Shown piece after piece: positions 1-13,249 of a stretch of 64,000 bases of DNA (the stretch's first letter is position 1; each line of letters opens with the position of its first letter). The notes beneath the pieces were generated by a model. The model was given only the letters and a program-made list of their open reading frames with translations, ran no database searches and had not been told where the DNA came from. Position numbers and translations under genes: made by a program. Source of the DNA: Brassica napus (Eukaryota > Streptophyta > Magnoliopsida > Brassicales > Brassicaceae); assembly GCF_020379485.1 (NCBI RefSeq), contig NC_063447.1, positions 58,889,452-58,953,451 on the forward strand, read 5' to 3'.

Positions 1-1
1 T

Positions 2-114
2 GAGCTTAAAGATCTTGATATCGACAAGGATGAGTATACTGTTGTTATTTGTCTGTACAGGGCTGAGAACTTGCATGATGAGTCAGTCAAAGTAGAAAAC
101 TTGATAGCGAAGAT
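2..114 (+). pseudogene. GRAS (SCARECROW-like) gene fragment, left part
   Basis: Read from base 2, this gives an open stretch of 37 codons containing YRAENLHDESVKVE. It resembles the C-terminal half of the GRAS domain of SCARECROW-like transcription regulators (LISCL type). It runs off the left edge, so the upstream part is unknown. Copia-1 interrupts it in an AAG-AT codon pair. The reading resumes at 4624 as INPDLFDFG, another conserved GRAS stretch. The usual ESPR-type segment between the two appears shortened. I infer a decayed gene copy rather than a working gene. Family assignment is from memory of GRAS sequences. Confidence 0.6.
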
Positions 115-259
115 TGTTAGTGAAACCAAGAATATTCCATTCTGGTTTAGATTTAGTCTCCTAGAATCGTGGACATATCCCACATATCTTGTAACAGTTT
201 ACTCTTTATATACTGTTGTAAATCACGTTAATGATTAAGGGAAAATACTTCTACTTTCA
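115..259 (+). repeat. 5' LTR of Copia-1
   Basis: This 145-bp terminal repeat starts TGTTAGTGAAACC and ends CTACTTTCA. It contains a TATA-like stretch (CTTTATATACTG) near 204. It differs from the 3' LTR by a G/T change in the CCATTCTGG stretch and a C/A change close to the end. Confidence 0.95.
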
Positions 260-270
260 TGGTATCAGAG
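260..270 (+). other. Primer-binding site of Copia-1
   Basis: TGGTATCAGAG directly follows the LTR. It is complementary to the 3' end of initiator methionine tRNA, the usual Copia primer. Confidence 0.9.
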
Positions 271-365
271 GGTTCATCATCTTATCGATCCTGCACCATT
301 CTTCCCGTTCTTTTCTTCCTTCTTCTCTTATATCTCTCACTTCTTTTCTCTAACCTCCGATCTCC

Positions 366-3300
366 ATGGCTGCTCTTCTTACACCTCTGGAACGCGCCTA
401 TGGCGTTACAAATATCAAACAACATATCCCAATCATACTTGATTGTGATGATCACAATTACGATGTCTGGAGAGAGCTCTTCTTGATTCATTGTCAGAGC
501 TTTGATGTCTCCGGTCACCTCGATGGAACCTTGCTACCGACGGACGATAATGATACTGCTTGGACTAAACGCGATGGGCTAGTTAAACTGTGGCTGTATG
601 GTACGCTAACCAAAGAACTATTCAAAATCAGCTTCAAAACCGGTGGAACCGCTAGAGAAATTTGGATCCGCATTGAAAATTTCTTTCGCAACAACAAAGA
701 AGCAAGGGCTCTGCAATTGGATCACGACTTGCGAACAAAAGAGATTGGTGATCTCTCAATACACACCTACTACCAAGACCTCAAGTCAATCGCTGATCTG
801 TTGGCTAATGTTGACGCCCCGGTAACTGATCGTACGCTCGTTACTTATCTCCTCAATGGCCTCAACAGCAAATACGACAACATCATCAATGTGATCAAGC
901 ATCGCCAACCATTCTCTTCCTTTGATGATGCTCGTTCAATGCTTCTTCTCGAGGAAGACCTGCTTAACAGAGGAAAGAAAACTTCTGTCGTTAGTGATTC
1001 TTCATCTTCTGACAAGGTACTAAACGTCTCAGCTCCACCATCAAAATCCAACAATCAGTCTAATCAACAAAAGTTCTACAACAACAGAGGAAAGAAGCAG
1101 AACAACAGAGGTCATGGCAGCGGCTACAACAACCAAGCACGACCAATGTACAATCAATGGGGAGTTCCTTATTGGTCAAATGGCTATCCTATGTGGATGC
1201 AACCACAACCTATGCACTGGGCCAATCATCAACAGATGCCTCCGAATGCAAATCCAGGACTACTTCGCCCACGTCCTCTCCAAAATCAGCAAGCGCTCCA
1301 AGTCCAAACGGCTAACATCATGGAACAACCACAAATGACTATCGACTTTGCCTCAGCCTTCAACACAATGACGTTGATGGATCCGGCAGATCATCAGTGG
1401 TATATGGACTCCGGAGCTACCTCTCATCTGACCAACTCCTCAGGTAATCTCAAGTCTATTCTTAATGATAACACCGGACACACGGTAACAGTTGCCAATG
1501 GGGGTCAGATTCCTATCTTCCAGAAGGGCTCATTTTCTTTTCCTTCTTCTTCTCGTCCTCTAAATCTTACTTCGGTTTTAGTCACACCTTCTATAATCAA
1601 AAATCTTGTCTCTGTTCGTAAATGTACTAAAGATAATGCTTGTTCAATTGAGTTTGACCTTAATGGTTTTTCTGTGAAGGACCTTCGGACTCAGCGGACA
1701 CTTCTCTGCAGTGACAATACTGGCGATCTCTATCATGTTTTTCCCACAAATAAGCTTTCTTCTCAGCATTCAGCTTTGCTAACGGCGACGTCCACTACTT
1801 GGCATCGTCGTCTTTCTCATTTGAATAATCAAACACTAAAGTCTTTGCTTTCTTCCAATGCTTTACGATGTAATAAACAAGATCATACATCGGTTTGTGA
1901 TGCTTGCCAATTAGACAAACAAATAAAATTGTCATTTCATTCATCTGATTCAACTGTCACTGCTCCTTTCGACATAGTACACTCTGATCTTTGGACCTCG
2001 CCAGTCCTTAGCTTAAGTGGTCACAAATACTATGTGCTTTTTCTTGATCAATTCAGTCACTTTCTATGGGTTTATCCCATTAGATCTTAAGAAGAGGTTT
2101 TCTCAAAATTTCACCTCTTCTCTACCTATGTTGAAAACCAATTCAAAACTCAGATCAAATCTTTGCAATGTGATAATGGAACAGAGTATAACAACTCAAA
2201 GTTCCAGAATTACTTTGCCACAAAAGACATCACATTTCGTTTTTTGTGCCCTTACACGTCCCAACAAAATGGCCGATCAGAGAGAATGATTCGTACTATT
2301 AATAATTCCATACGATCACTTCTATTTCAAGCCAAACTACATTCCTCTTTTTGGGTCGAGGCTCTTCAAGCTTCTGTTCATGTCCTAAACCTCTTACCTT
2401 CAACTTCTATAGCCAACCAAATACATATCTCTAAGCTCTTCAAAAAGCCAGTGTCTTACTCCCATTTAAGAGTTTTTGGCAGCCTCTGTTGCCCAAATCA
2501 AAATAATTCTAATGCATCTAAACTCTCACTTTGTTCCTCGCGATGTATGTTTCTGGGGTATCCACAATTCCATCGTGCCTATCGTTGTTTTGACTTAACC
2601 ACCAAAAAGATCATCATATCACGAAACGTGATCTTTGATGAAACTTCTTTCCCGTATAATGATCCAAACTCCCCTTCGGATTCGTCTTACAAATTTCTTG
2701 AGGAAGAAACAGAACCATCTGCATATCTCAAGTCTGTTCTCATAAACCCCACTGCTACTCCTCTCCCAACAATGGCAGCTATTGCTCCGTCTCCATCGCC
2801 AGTGTCAACTCGAGCTGCTTCCGCAGCCTCTGAGGCTCCCAGACACTCCATGGCAACTCGATCAAAGAGTGGAATTCATAAGCCTAAACATGTTCTGTCT
2901 CTTCTAACACAAAATCAATCTCCTTTACTAAAAAGCTACAAAGATGCCCTTTCCGACCCCAATTGGAACCCATCTATGAACTGTGAGTTTGATGCTATTA
3001 TTAAGAGTCGTACTTTTGATCTGGTACCGCGCCCTAAGAACACTAACATTGTACGTTGTATGTGGCTACACAAGCACAAGTATGATGCACAGTGGAACTT
3101 CAAGTCTCATAAATCGAGACTGGTTGCAAACGGCAAATCGCAACAAGAAGGCATCGACTTCTCTGAAACATTCAGTCCTGTTGTAAAACCGGCAACAATA
3201 CAAAGTGTGCTTCATGTCGCGTTGGCTAACGACTGGTCGGTGCATCAATTGGACGTCCAAAATGCTTTTCTTCATGGCACTCTTGATGAAACCGTCTACA

Positions 3301-4602
3301 TGTTTCAGCCTCCCGGGTTCGTGGACTCAACAAAACCGAATCACGTATGTAAGTTGAATCGCTCGATATATGGCTTGAAGCAATCTCCTCGCGCCTGGAA
3401 CGCTCGGTTTGTGCGATTCATCACCTCTCAAGGTTTTAAGCAAAGCAGGAGTGATGCGAGTCTGTTCATTTACAAGAGAGGGAACGACATCATTTGTTTA
3501 CTTCTATATGTGGACGACACCATAGTCACTTCGTCGTCTTCCCTTCTCACCTCGAAAATCATCACCGCAATGAAGCAGGAATTTCCTATGACTGACGGTG
3601 GTCTCATCAATTCGTTCTTGGGCATTGCTGCAGTTCACAACAACAAAGGCATGTTCTTGCATCAAAGTCGCTATGCTGAGGAGATCTTGCTCCGAGCTGG
3701 TATGCAAGACTGCAAACCGGTAGCTACACCAGTGGATTTAAAGTCCAAACTCGCAGAGGACTTAGGCAAACTGCTAGACAACCCGACCGAGTATCGAAGT
3801 CTCGCAGGAGCTTTACAATATCTAACATTTACAAGACCAGATATTGCATATTCAGTTCAACAAATTTGTCTATTCATGCACGATCCGCGAGACATACACA
3901 TGCAAGCTCTACGTCGCATTCTACGCTACTTACAAAGAACTAAAGACAGAGGGTTACAGCTACTAAAACATCAAAAAATTTCGTTGACAGCTTATTCAGA
4001 TGCCGATTGGGTCGGATTTCCTTCTACCAGGCGCTCAACGTCGGGATTTTGTGTGTGTTTTAGGCGACAACCTCCTGTCCTGGTCTGCAAAACGACAGGC
4101 TACAGTGTCACGATCAAGTGCCGAAGCCGAGTATAAAGGAGTCGCAAATGCAGTAGCTGAAGCGTGCTGGCTACGCAACCTCCTCCTGGAACTGCATTGC
4201 CCTCTCCAACATGCCACCATTGTGTACTGCGACAACATTAGTGTTGTCTACCTCTCTTCAAATCCAGTGCAACATCAACGTACTAAGCACATAGAAATAG
4301 ACATACATTTTGTTAGAGAAAAAGTACAAATGGGCGAAGTGAGAGTTCATCACATACCGGCTGCTTCACAGTATGCGGATATTTTCACCAAAGGACTACC
4401 CACCTCCTTGTTCAACAGCTTCCGCTCCAGTCTTGGTGTCAATACAATCGACCCTGCGACTGCGGGGGTGGGAGGGGGTGTTAGTGAAACCAAGAATATT
4501 CCATTCTTGTTTAGATTTAGTCTCCTAGAATCGTGGACATATCCCACATATCTTGTAACAGTTTACTCTTTATATACTGTTGTAAATCACGTTAATGATT
4601 AA
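366..4602 (+). pseudogene. Copia-1 Gag-Pol polyprotein, disrupted
   Basis: One reading frame starts at ATG 366. In order it shows a UBN2-type Gag; a protease DSGA motif (Asp about residue 348); the H-H-C-C pre-integrase zinc site; an integrase core with its acidic residues and a QQNGRSER stretch; reverse transcriptase with YVDD at 3507-3518; and RNase H with SDAD, SSAEAEY and ADIFTKG. A TAA at 2088-2090 in the integrase breaks the frame, and reading resumes in the same frame just after it. A +1-type shift near 4053-4065 in RNase H moves the rest to another frame. No CCHC zinc knuckle is visible in the Gag part, which is instead Asn/Gln/Gly-rich. No stop occurs before the polypurine tract, so the last frame ends inside the 3' LTR at 4602. 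Confidence 0.9.
4465..4478 (+). other. Polypurine tract of Copia-1
   Basis: GGGGGTGGGAGGGGG-type purine run, broken by one T, directly before the 3' LTR. This is the plus-strand priming site of reverse transcription. Confidence 0.8.
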
Positions 4603-4623
4603 GGGAAAATACTTATACTTTCA
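4479..4623 (+). repeat. 3' LTR of Copia-1
   Basis: This 145-bp LTR matches 115-259 with two substitutions and is followed by the AAGAT target duplication. The polyprotein frame runs into it. Confidence 0.95.
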
Positions 4624-4714
4624 AAGATCAATCCCGATCTTTTCGACTTTGGGATTTTGTGAATGGTGCATACAAAATATACTTAGATACTTCGGGAAAG
4701 ACCCCTTGAAAAAT
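4624..4714 (+). pseudogene. GRAS gene fragment, right part
   Basis: This continues the GRAS reading after Copia-1 (INPDLFDFGI). It then hits TGA unless two bases are skipped, after which VNGAY (a conserved GRAS stretch) appears, followed by unrelated residues and a stop. The frameshift means the host gene was already dead or has decayed since. Bases 4715-4817 hold only the 3' side of the next gene. Confidence 0.55.
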
Positions 4715-4817
4715 ATAGAAAGAGCCGATTCAGACATGTGTATCTCACATAATGAACTTATTATCCCTCTCAGTCTCTTGTCCTATTACTCTGCTTAAAA
4801 GACAAAGTAACAGAAGA

Positions 4818-6423
<1,606 letters not shown>

Positions 6424-7247
6424 TAACTGGAGTTAGGTAAGCTCAGACGATGACGAGAGAGTCGGAGGAGACACACCTTATCGTTTCTCAGATTCTCGCC
6501 ACGTCACCTTGTCGTTCGAATGGTTTGATTTTCACTTCGAGACGGCCGACGGGCCTGTTTTTCACTTGGGCCTGGAGCAATCTCCTAAAACACAATTTTT
6601 ACATTAATGTATTATAAAAAATATATAAAAATTATTATATCCAATTTTACAACTGAAATTTAAATATATTTTTTAAAAAAATGATATGTAGTGATTTTAT
6701 TTACTGTATAATGAACAATCTTACTGTATAATGAACAATCTTATTCATTACAAAATTCACATTTAACAGTTATATATCATCATGTTGAATTTTTAAATAA
6801 AATTTTCCTTATTAATTAATATAAACAGTAATAAATATTTAATCAATAGAAATTAGGGTGTATATACAGACAGCAAAATGAGCTAAGTACCCAAATCCTT
6901 TTCAAGGCACTGTTATATTTTAAATAATACGAAACAACCCCTACATACCTACACAGTTATGGTATCTTGTAATATCAGATTTTATGTCAGAACCAAGCAG
7001 ATAGCAACCCTTTACACACAAGATAATTACCAATGTTATGTCTTGTTTAAAACTTCTCGAGAAAACCAGAGGTCGTCATTTACAAAGCTTTAAAACTCAT
7101 TTTTCTTCAACAAAAATCATTCTCTTTTCACATTTTTTGAAGAAAAATCACTCTTTTCACATTCCTTAAATAAAAATCTCTCTTCATTCATCCGAAAAGC
7201 GTCCCATTCTCGTATTCGTATAGATCCAAAAAGTGTGAGTTGCCAAT
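6424..7247. other. Intergenic: promoter side of the Rossmann-fold gene, then AT-rich DNA
   Basis: It holds the 5' flank of the preceding gene, then DNA rich in A/T with a short direct repeat (TTACTGTATAATGAACAATC at 6700-6719 and 6720-6739). I see no gene. Confidence 0.5.
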
Positions 7248-8350
7248 ATGGGTGATTTGCTTATCACAGAGCGCATGTTTGTAGCTGGTGAAGAACCTGC
7301 TGGAGAAACAGTTAATGTACATATCACAAGCCCAAGAGGACTGAATCCATAATCGACGCTATAGATCCAGATGAGGTAGAGTTTCTACGAAGCACAACGT
7401 TTGGGAAGATCATATCCATGACCGAAAACCCTTCCTTCTCTGTCAGTTTTGGCCAATACATCATCTAGGTATGCTTTGTGATAGCATGTAACCTTTCTTC
7501 TTAGCCCCAGTTTGCAACCTAACAGTTATTGTAAAAGATAGTTCTTAATATTTGTTATCAATCCTACTACAAAACATCATCTGTCAACCTATCTCGCAGT
7601 AGAAGAAGAATGTAAGGTTGGGAATATTTTAGCAAACACCTTTTTGTTACACACGTAGAGTCCAATGCCTTATCACCAAAAATTACACGATAACTGTTGT
7701 TGTTAACCTATATGTTTTTTAAAAGTAGTCTAAGATCAAAATTTATTATCTATTGTTCACTTTGTATATTTTTATTTTTTATTAGGCTGAGGTGAAGTTC
7801 ATCTTATATGACCAAGCAAGTTTAATGGCCTCAGAAACAGACTTTGGGTGGAATGACGAGAGGATGAACTTGTGGGTAACATAGTTGTTAATCTATATAC
7901 TTTTTCAAAGTCGATTACAAACAAATATGTGCAACTATTGTCTATATTTGTTGCTAATAGTTTCTTTATCTGTTACGATTAAAATTAGCTATCCATTACA
8001 CACTTTGTATTTTTTCAAATTTTATTAGGATGAGGTGAAGTTTATCTTAGATGATCAGACATGTTTGGTGACCCTAACAACAAGTTTAGGGTGGGATGCC
8101 ATGCTGGATGAGGAACTCGTCGATAACATGATTGTTAACCTATATGTTCTTTGATAGTTGAGTTCAGAACAAATGTAACACATATGCTATCTATATATAT
8201 TAGTTACTAATAATCTTGTTATCCACTACGATCTTAATTAACTGTCCCTTGTTCAAATTGTATCTATTTGATTTTTATTAGGTTAAGATTAAGTTAATCT
8301 TAGATGGCTAAACACAAGAGTTTGGGTGGGATGACAAGGTGTCTTCAGCC
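7248..8350 (+). pseudogene. DUF1985-type gene relic (MULE/Ulp1-associated family)
   Basis: A start-like ATG at 7248 opens MGDLLITERMF. After a one-base shift near 7350 the reading IIDAIDPDEVEFLRSTTFGK continues, then a run ending FGQYII before a TAG. This resembles the start of the DUF1985 domain found in plant genes often carried by Mutator-like (Kaonashi-type) elements with Ulp1 peptidase domains. Downstream are three diverged copies of a short exon-like piece (DEVKFILDDQ, then LGWD) at 7786, 8029 and 8282, each after an AG acceptor-like site. Several stops break them. No Ulp1 catalytic region is seen. I call it a decayed transposon-borne gene. Confidence 0.6.
7697..8345 (+). repeat. Three-fold tandem repeat of an exon-plus-intron unit, about 243-253 bp
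   Basis: The stretch GTTAACCTATAT, an AT-rich intron-like section ending TTTTTATTAG, and the exon-like GATGAGGTGAAGTTTATCTT recur with starts at 7786, 8029 and 8282. The copies are diverged. The unit includes both the presumed exon and the preceding intron, so DNA-level duplication made it. Confidence 0.65.
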
Positions 8351-8846
8351 TTAAATCACCGGTGAAGCACAAAGAGCACATATATGGAGGAGATACTGGA
8401 ATAGTTGCTAGAGAGGACATAAGCAATAATTCAATATATTATATCTGCTACAAATATAGGATGGTCCCCATATTGCATGTTAATAAATTTATTAACGTAA
8501 GTGTTTAAATTCAATTCAAGATATATTTGTCCCAATTGTTCTCTTAGAAGTTAAACGTTTTTATAACATCTAATATATATTGTTAGGTGACACAGCTCAT
8601 CCGGTTAGGTTAACTTAAGTACGTCTTATGCGAAAAAACTATACACATAACACAATGTCTACAGTGTAACATGTTCATTAGCTAATACTAGTCTATATAT
8701 AATACTAAAGCACATCCAGATACACTTGTACCAAGTATTTTCCTATAATGTAAACATAACAATATAACATAACACGTCCAAAAATTCAGTATGAAAAAAC
8801 ATAACACATGAGTAGGTGACAACTCCATCTGGTTAGGCGAAGATAA

Positions 8847-9050
8847 GAGCATGATTAACCCGGAGTTCTTAGGATGAAGTTTTTATCAAAAGTTAAAACT
8901 GTTTTTTAACTTTTAACTAAAAAAACTAAGAATCGATTCTTAAATAAGGACTTTAAGAACCGGTTCTTAGCTTTTTTAGTTAAAAATTAAAAAACAGTTC
9001 TTAACTTCCGCTAAGAACCACACTCTAAGAACTCCGGGTTAATCATGGTC
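8847..9050. mobile_element. Tourist/Harbinger-type MITE
   Basis: This 204-bp element has terminal inverted repeats (left GAGCATGATTAACCCGGAG, right its complement with one change) and a TAA target duplication (8844-8846 and 9051-9053). The interior is also largely palindromic (GAACCGGTTCTTAG centre), so the whole unit can fold on itself. The 3-bp TAA duplication is typical of PIF/Harbinger. Confidence 0.88.
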
Positions 9051-9870
9051 TAATATATCATGTTCGATTAACAAAACGAGTGGCTAGGACAAAAACTAGC
9101 TGCAGACCTACTTTGTACTAATTACCTACATCTGTTCTATGAAAGATCAAACAAAATCCTAAAGTGTACACGGTTTATCCAACATCATCTCGGCCTAGGG
9201 GCAAAATTGGTAGATGGTACCAAATGTTGAACAGTGTAAGAGAGTTTTAAAGCAAGTGGGGTATCCACCCAATTTAGTGCACTTTTACGTATATCCAGTT
9301 AATTGTCTCTTTAATCAAATCACTATACCAAATGTTTTCACTAAAAACATACTAAATGGTTTGATATAATTATTTGTAGTACTAGTACCATAATCTGCTT
9401 TAGATTTTTGACCCATGAACCATGAAATTTTCCTTATTTATTAATGATAACTTCATACATTTTTGAACCATGAAATACATTTTAGCTAGAGAAAGTGCAT
9501 CATATTGTTAGCGAAACTGCAATGTGCCAATGGAAACATTTTGTTGGGGTCATTTAGATTCGATTTAAGTACTAATTTATTGTAGACTTTCAAGAAACTC
9601 TTGCTATGTGGCATGTTTATCCTTGAGAGTAGTTGACGGCGTAACGCCAGCCCCTCTCGTCGGGGCTAGGTCTTAGTTTTTTAAGTTGAGAAATCGAAAC
9701 TCGAATATCGAGAGAGATAGGAAACAGCTCAATTTTTTAAACGTTGAGAGAGAGACTCTCAACACCAAAAGGACGGTTGTTTCTGTAATTAGGTTTCTTT
9801 ACGTACTCTACAAGCAACAACAACAACAACAAAAAGTACAGAAAATATAACAAAAGTCGTTTCTCTTACA
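9051..9870. other. Intergenic region with a GC-rich double hairpin
   Basis: Mostly AT-rich DNA without a gene. At 9638-9648 GGCGTAACGCC can form a 4-bp stem. It abuts 9649-9667, where AGCCCC and GGGGCT form a 6-bp stem around TCTCGTC. The rest ends in the 3' UTR side of the WD40 gene, with a (CAA)n stretch near 9815. Confidence 0.55.
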
Positions 9871-12800
9871 TCAAAACAAAGTGGTTTGACGACCGACTCT
9901 TCTCGGTAACCCAAAATTCTGATAAGACCGTATCTCACCATTAACCGTAGCCGTCACGATCACCATCCCCCAAGCCGTAGGCCGTATAGTTTGAGGACCG
10001 TGTCCTCCACTATCGAACCACGACCACGAAGACAACCTCGACGACGTGTTTATAGACGGAGACTCCCCAAACCTCGACGACTGCTGCTCCGAACCGTTCA
10101 TGCTCGACCCAAACGACTCGCTGCTTCCTACCTCACCTCCTCCAACCTCTTCCTCCGGTTGTTGCTGCGGAGTGATTCTCTTGGGGATGGGTGGTAATCC
10201 CGGTTTCTTGTGCCGGTTTGGTGCAGCAGTGGTGGCCGAGGTTTCTTCTCTTGTTGGTGAGCTTACGGCGGACGAAGGCTGGCTCGAAGTGGATATGCGC
10301 TTTGAGTGGCGTTTGGAGTGCATTTGGACCGGTGGTGGCTCGCCTCTGACGTGACCGTGCCATGGGACAGCTGCTGAGACGTTTTTGCATTCGAAATGTT
10401 CGTGTGATTGTGTCGTGTTTGAAGATCTTCTGCCTGTTTCGGAGGATGTTCGGTGACTGTCTCGTTTCCACATGTAAACTTGAGAGTCTTCGCTCGCGCA
10501 GATTATGTATTTACCGTCTTGGCTATACGAAGCTGAGATTTGGCTGCTTGTATTTCTAAAGCCTGTAAACAAAACCGTCAACTTTTGTTTATATTCTTTC
10601 GGAGAGAACGGCTAGAACATATGTCTAAAGTATTATTAAGTTACAATTTTATTGGTGATAAGTGGATTGGTCTATTCATCTTATATTATTATTGTGTAAT
10701 GAGAATTTTACCTTTAAATTTGTGAATAACTTCTGAACCATCTAGGATTCTAATCCGCGAGTCAGCGGACGTGACAAGAACTTCTGATGGATTCACCGGA
10801 GAAAACTACAATATACGAAAAGTGTACTTGCATTACACGGTGTTTGTTTAGGCAAGTCTTAACGGTTCTCTTTTAAAGATACTTACCTGAAAACTGGTGA
10901 TCTTATTTTTTGATTGTTTTTTCTTATGAGCCTGAAGATCAATCTGATTAGTTTGATTCAGCTTACAGTCTGTTCTACACAATAAACACAACACGTAGCA
11001 GTTAAAACACAGTATTCAACTGAGAAATGATGTTTGGATTCAGACAGAGTTTAAGGAGAACCTTCTGTATCGTAAGCACGGCAGATTCCTTTATTTGATC
11101 CGATGAATGCGCCCTTCAAAATCAAGATTCAATCATTGAAAGAGCCGTGATGGATTGTGTATAGAAGACTGGTGCAAGAAACAGAGCTGATACCTGACCG
11201 TCTGGAGTGTAGCAAGCAGCAGTTACCATTTCATGAAGATCACTCCAATCAACAACCTGCCGATTCTGTATACTCCATATCCTTATCTTAGCATCAAGCG
11301 ACCCGCTTATGAAATAGTTTTCATCCACTGGGTTAAACTGAATGCATGTCACTGTTGAATCAAATGGACTATGGTCAAAGGAGGAAATTAGAATGTGAAA
11401 AAGACAAATAAACTAACGAGGAGTTGGGCTAGTGGCTAAAATTCTTATATTATCCAGTAGGTGTCTTTTGATCAAAAAAAAAAATATATAGTAGGTATCT
11501 AAGGAGTTATATGTTCAAATCTCATTAGGAATGTCTAATATCTAAAAGATAATGAATTTAAAATGGTTTTGCACTCACCCTAGGGAATCAGCCCAAAACC
11601 TCTAATTGTTTAAAGAAAAAAGACAAATAAAAAGAATGTATCTCACCATAGTCATTGTGAGCAAACAATTTGAGACATGTTCTGGTTTCTAGATCCCATA
11701 ACCTGACTGTTTTGTCCATAGAAGACGACAAAAGAAGCTGAGATTTGGACCATGAAAGATCCAAAATATCAGCTAAGTGACCTTTCAAAGAGCAAACAGG
11801 CTTCTCCGAAAACGAAAAGACCGTTTCAGGAACATGAACATAATCAGGAATCTGATTGCTGTTCTTCCTCCCTGACGAGCCTTTCCCTTTCTTCTTCTTC
11901 TCAACTACAGCCATCTCATTCCCAGCAGAGTCGCAAAGGGATGGATGTATCGGTGTGAGACTCCCTTCGTTCATAGACATCAACTCACATTCCTGCACCT
12001 CCCACACATGAATGACTTGATCATGTCCCCCACTCGCAAGATAATGAGCATCCGGACTAAACTTAATAGTCCAAATCGAACCCTCGTGAGCTTGAATCTC
12101 TTGACACATATGCAACGCGCTTAGCTCCTTGTAAGACTTCCCCGTTGGTCTCACTTTCACCCACTCATTAGCTTTCCCATGTTTATTATCTTTCCCCTTT
12201 CTAGGACTATCGCTATCGGTTACATCTTTATCTACACCTCTTAAACTCATCGAGTGAGCCACACCTTTTATGTTCTTCAGCAACGCGGCTCCTCTCCTCT
12301 TACTCAACCTCACGCTCTTCGACAAATACGAGTTGAACTTCCTTAGATCCACAAGGGGTTCGTAGTTGATCCTGTTCACGTTCTCTCTACGCATAAGCTC
12401 TTTCACCACGGGGGAGTACCCGACGCATTTCTCAAACTCCTCCAACGTTAGCTGCTTCCCCGTTTGTAAATCACTCAGCCTATTCCACATCCCGTCTTCG
12501 TCGTACTCGTTGACTATAAACTCCTTACCCGTGTCGAGATTCTTGATCAGGAAAAACGCGCCGAGTCTCGCTTTCGACGACGACGTTAACGATGTCAACG
12601 CAGGGGATGATTGTCTGATCGGTGTCTGGTGCTGCTGGCAGATTCTCGTCCGAGAACTAACTCCCATTGTAGAGTATGTTCTCGTCAAACGATGCTTAGA
12701 GACTTTACCAAGAACCTCCTCTTTTCTCCGCTTCTCGATCAAGAACCTCTCGATGTCCGACTCCGATCTCGACCGTGCGAACAGAGCATTGTCGTGATCC

Positions 12801-13249
12801 TCCTCAACCTCACCGTTCTTCTTGTTGTTATGGTTATTATTATCGAGAATGGCTGCGTTGGAGACGACGCGGCGGATGGACACGGAGTTGACCATGTCCT
12901 TGTTGCTGGCGAGGCCCATCCCGTGGAGGAGACGGCGGCGGCGCTCCGAGATCGATCCCGGAGCTGCCATCCAGATATCGTAATCGGGAGACATCATGGT
13001 CGTTGACGTGCGGAACTTTCTTGAGGCGGAGGTCATGGAGGAGACGGCGGAGGAGAAGGAGTGGCGGCAGTCGTCGAAATCATCTTCTTCCTCGTCGGAG
13101 GAGGAACCTGCCATGTCGAATGTGAGGGCGGAGGAGAGACGGTCGTGCGTTTCGAAGAACCTGTCGTCGTCGTCCTCGAAATCTCCTAATCCCGCCCAGT
13201 CCATCGTCATCGTCCTCTTCCGATGCATCTTGTTTCCACCGTTCTCCAT
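9871..13249 (-). CDS. WD40-repeat protein (At2g37670-like)
   Basis: Six exons: 11647-13249, 11194-11351, 11062-11113, 10887-10969, 10712-10805, 9871-10562. They total 2682 nt, 893 residues, with all splice sites GT-AG and phases agreeing. The N-terminal ~370 residues are acidic and Ser-rich, probably disordered, with a conserved block ([16 protein letters not shown]). WD repeats start around residue 380 ([19 protein letters not shown]) and continue through [38 protein letters not shown] and [20 protein letters not shown]. The C-terminal ~150 residues are again Ser/Pro-rich. Such proteins are scaffolds; the partners are unknown. It lies between the Rossmann gene and FHY1, as I recall in Arabidopsis chromosome 2. 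Confidence 0.93.

Larger units (their letters stand above)
115..4623 (+). mobile_element. Copia-1, Ty1/Copia LTR retrotransposon
   Basis: The element has 145-bp LTRs beginning TG and ending CA, a 5-bp target duplication AAGAT (110-114 and 4624-4628), a primer-binding site and a polypurine tract. The internal order is gag, protease, integrase, reverse transcriptase, RNase H, as in Copia. The two LTRs differ at only 2 of 145 positions, so the insertion is young. The coding region nevertheless carries one nonsense codon and one frameshift. It is inserted in a GRAS-gene remnant in the same orientation. Confidence 0.95.

Noticed and set aside
11400..11560. SINE-like sequence in a WD40-gene intron (GGGCTAGTGGCTAAA and ATGTTCAAATCTC)
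   Set aside because: A- and B-box-like words are present but far apart, the element borders and a target duplication are not visible, and an internal A run confuses the layout.
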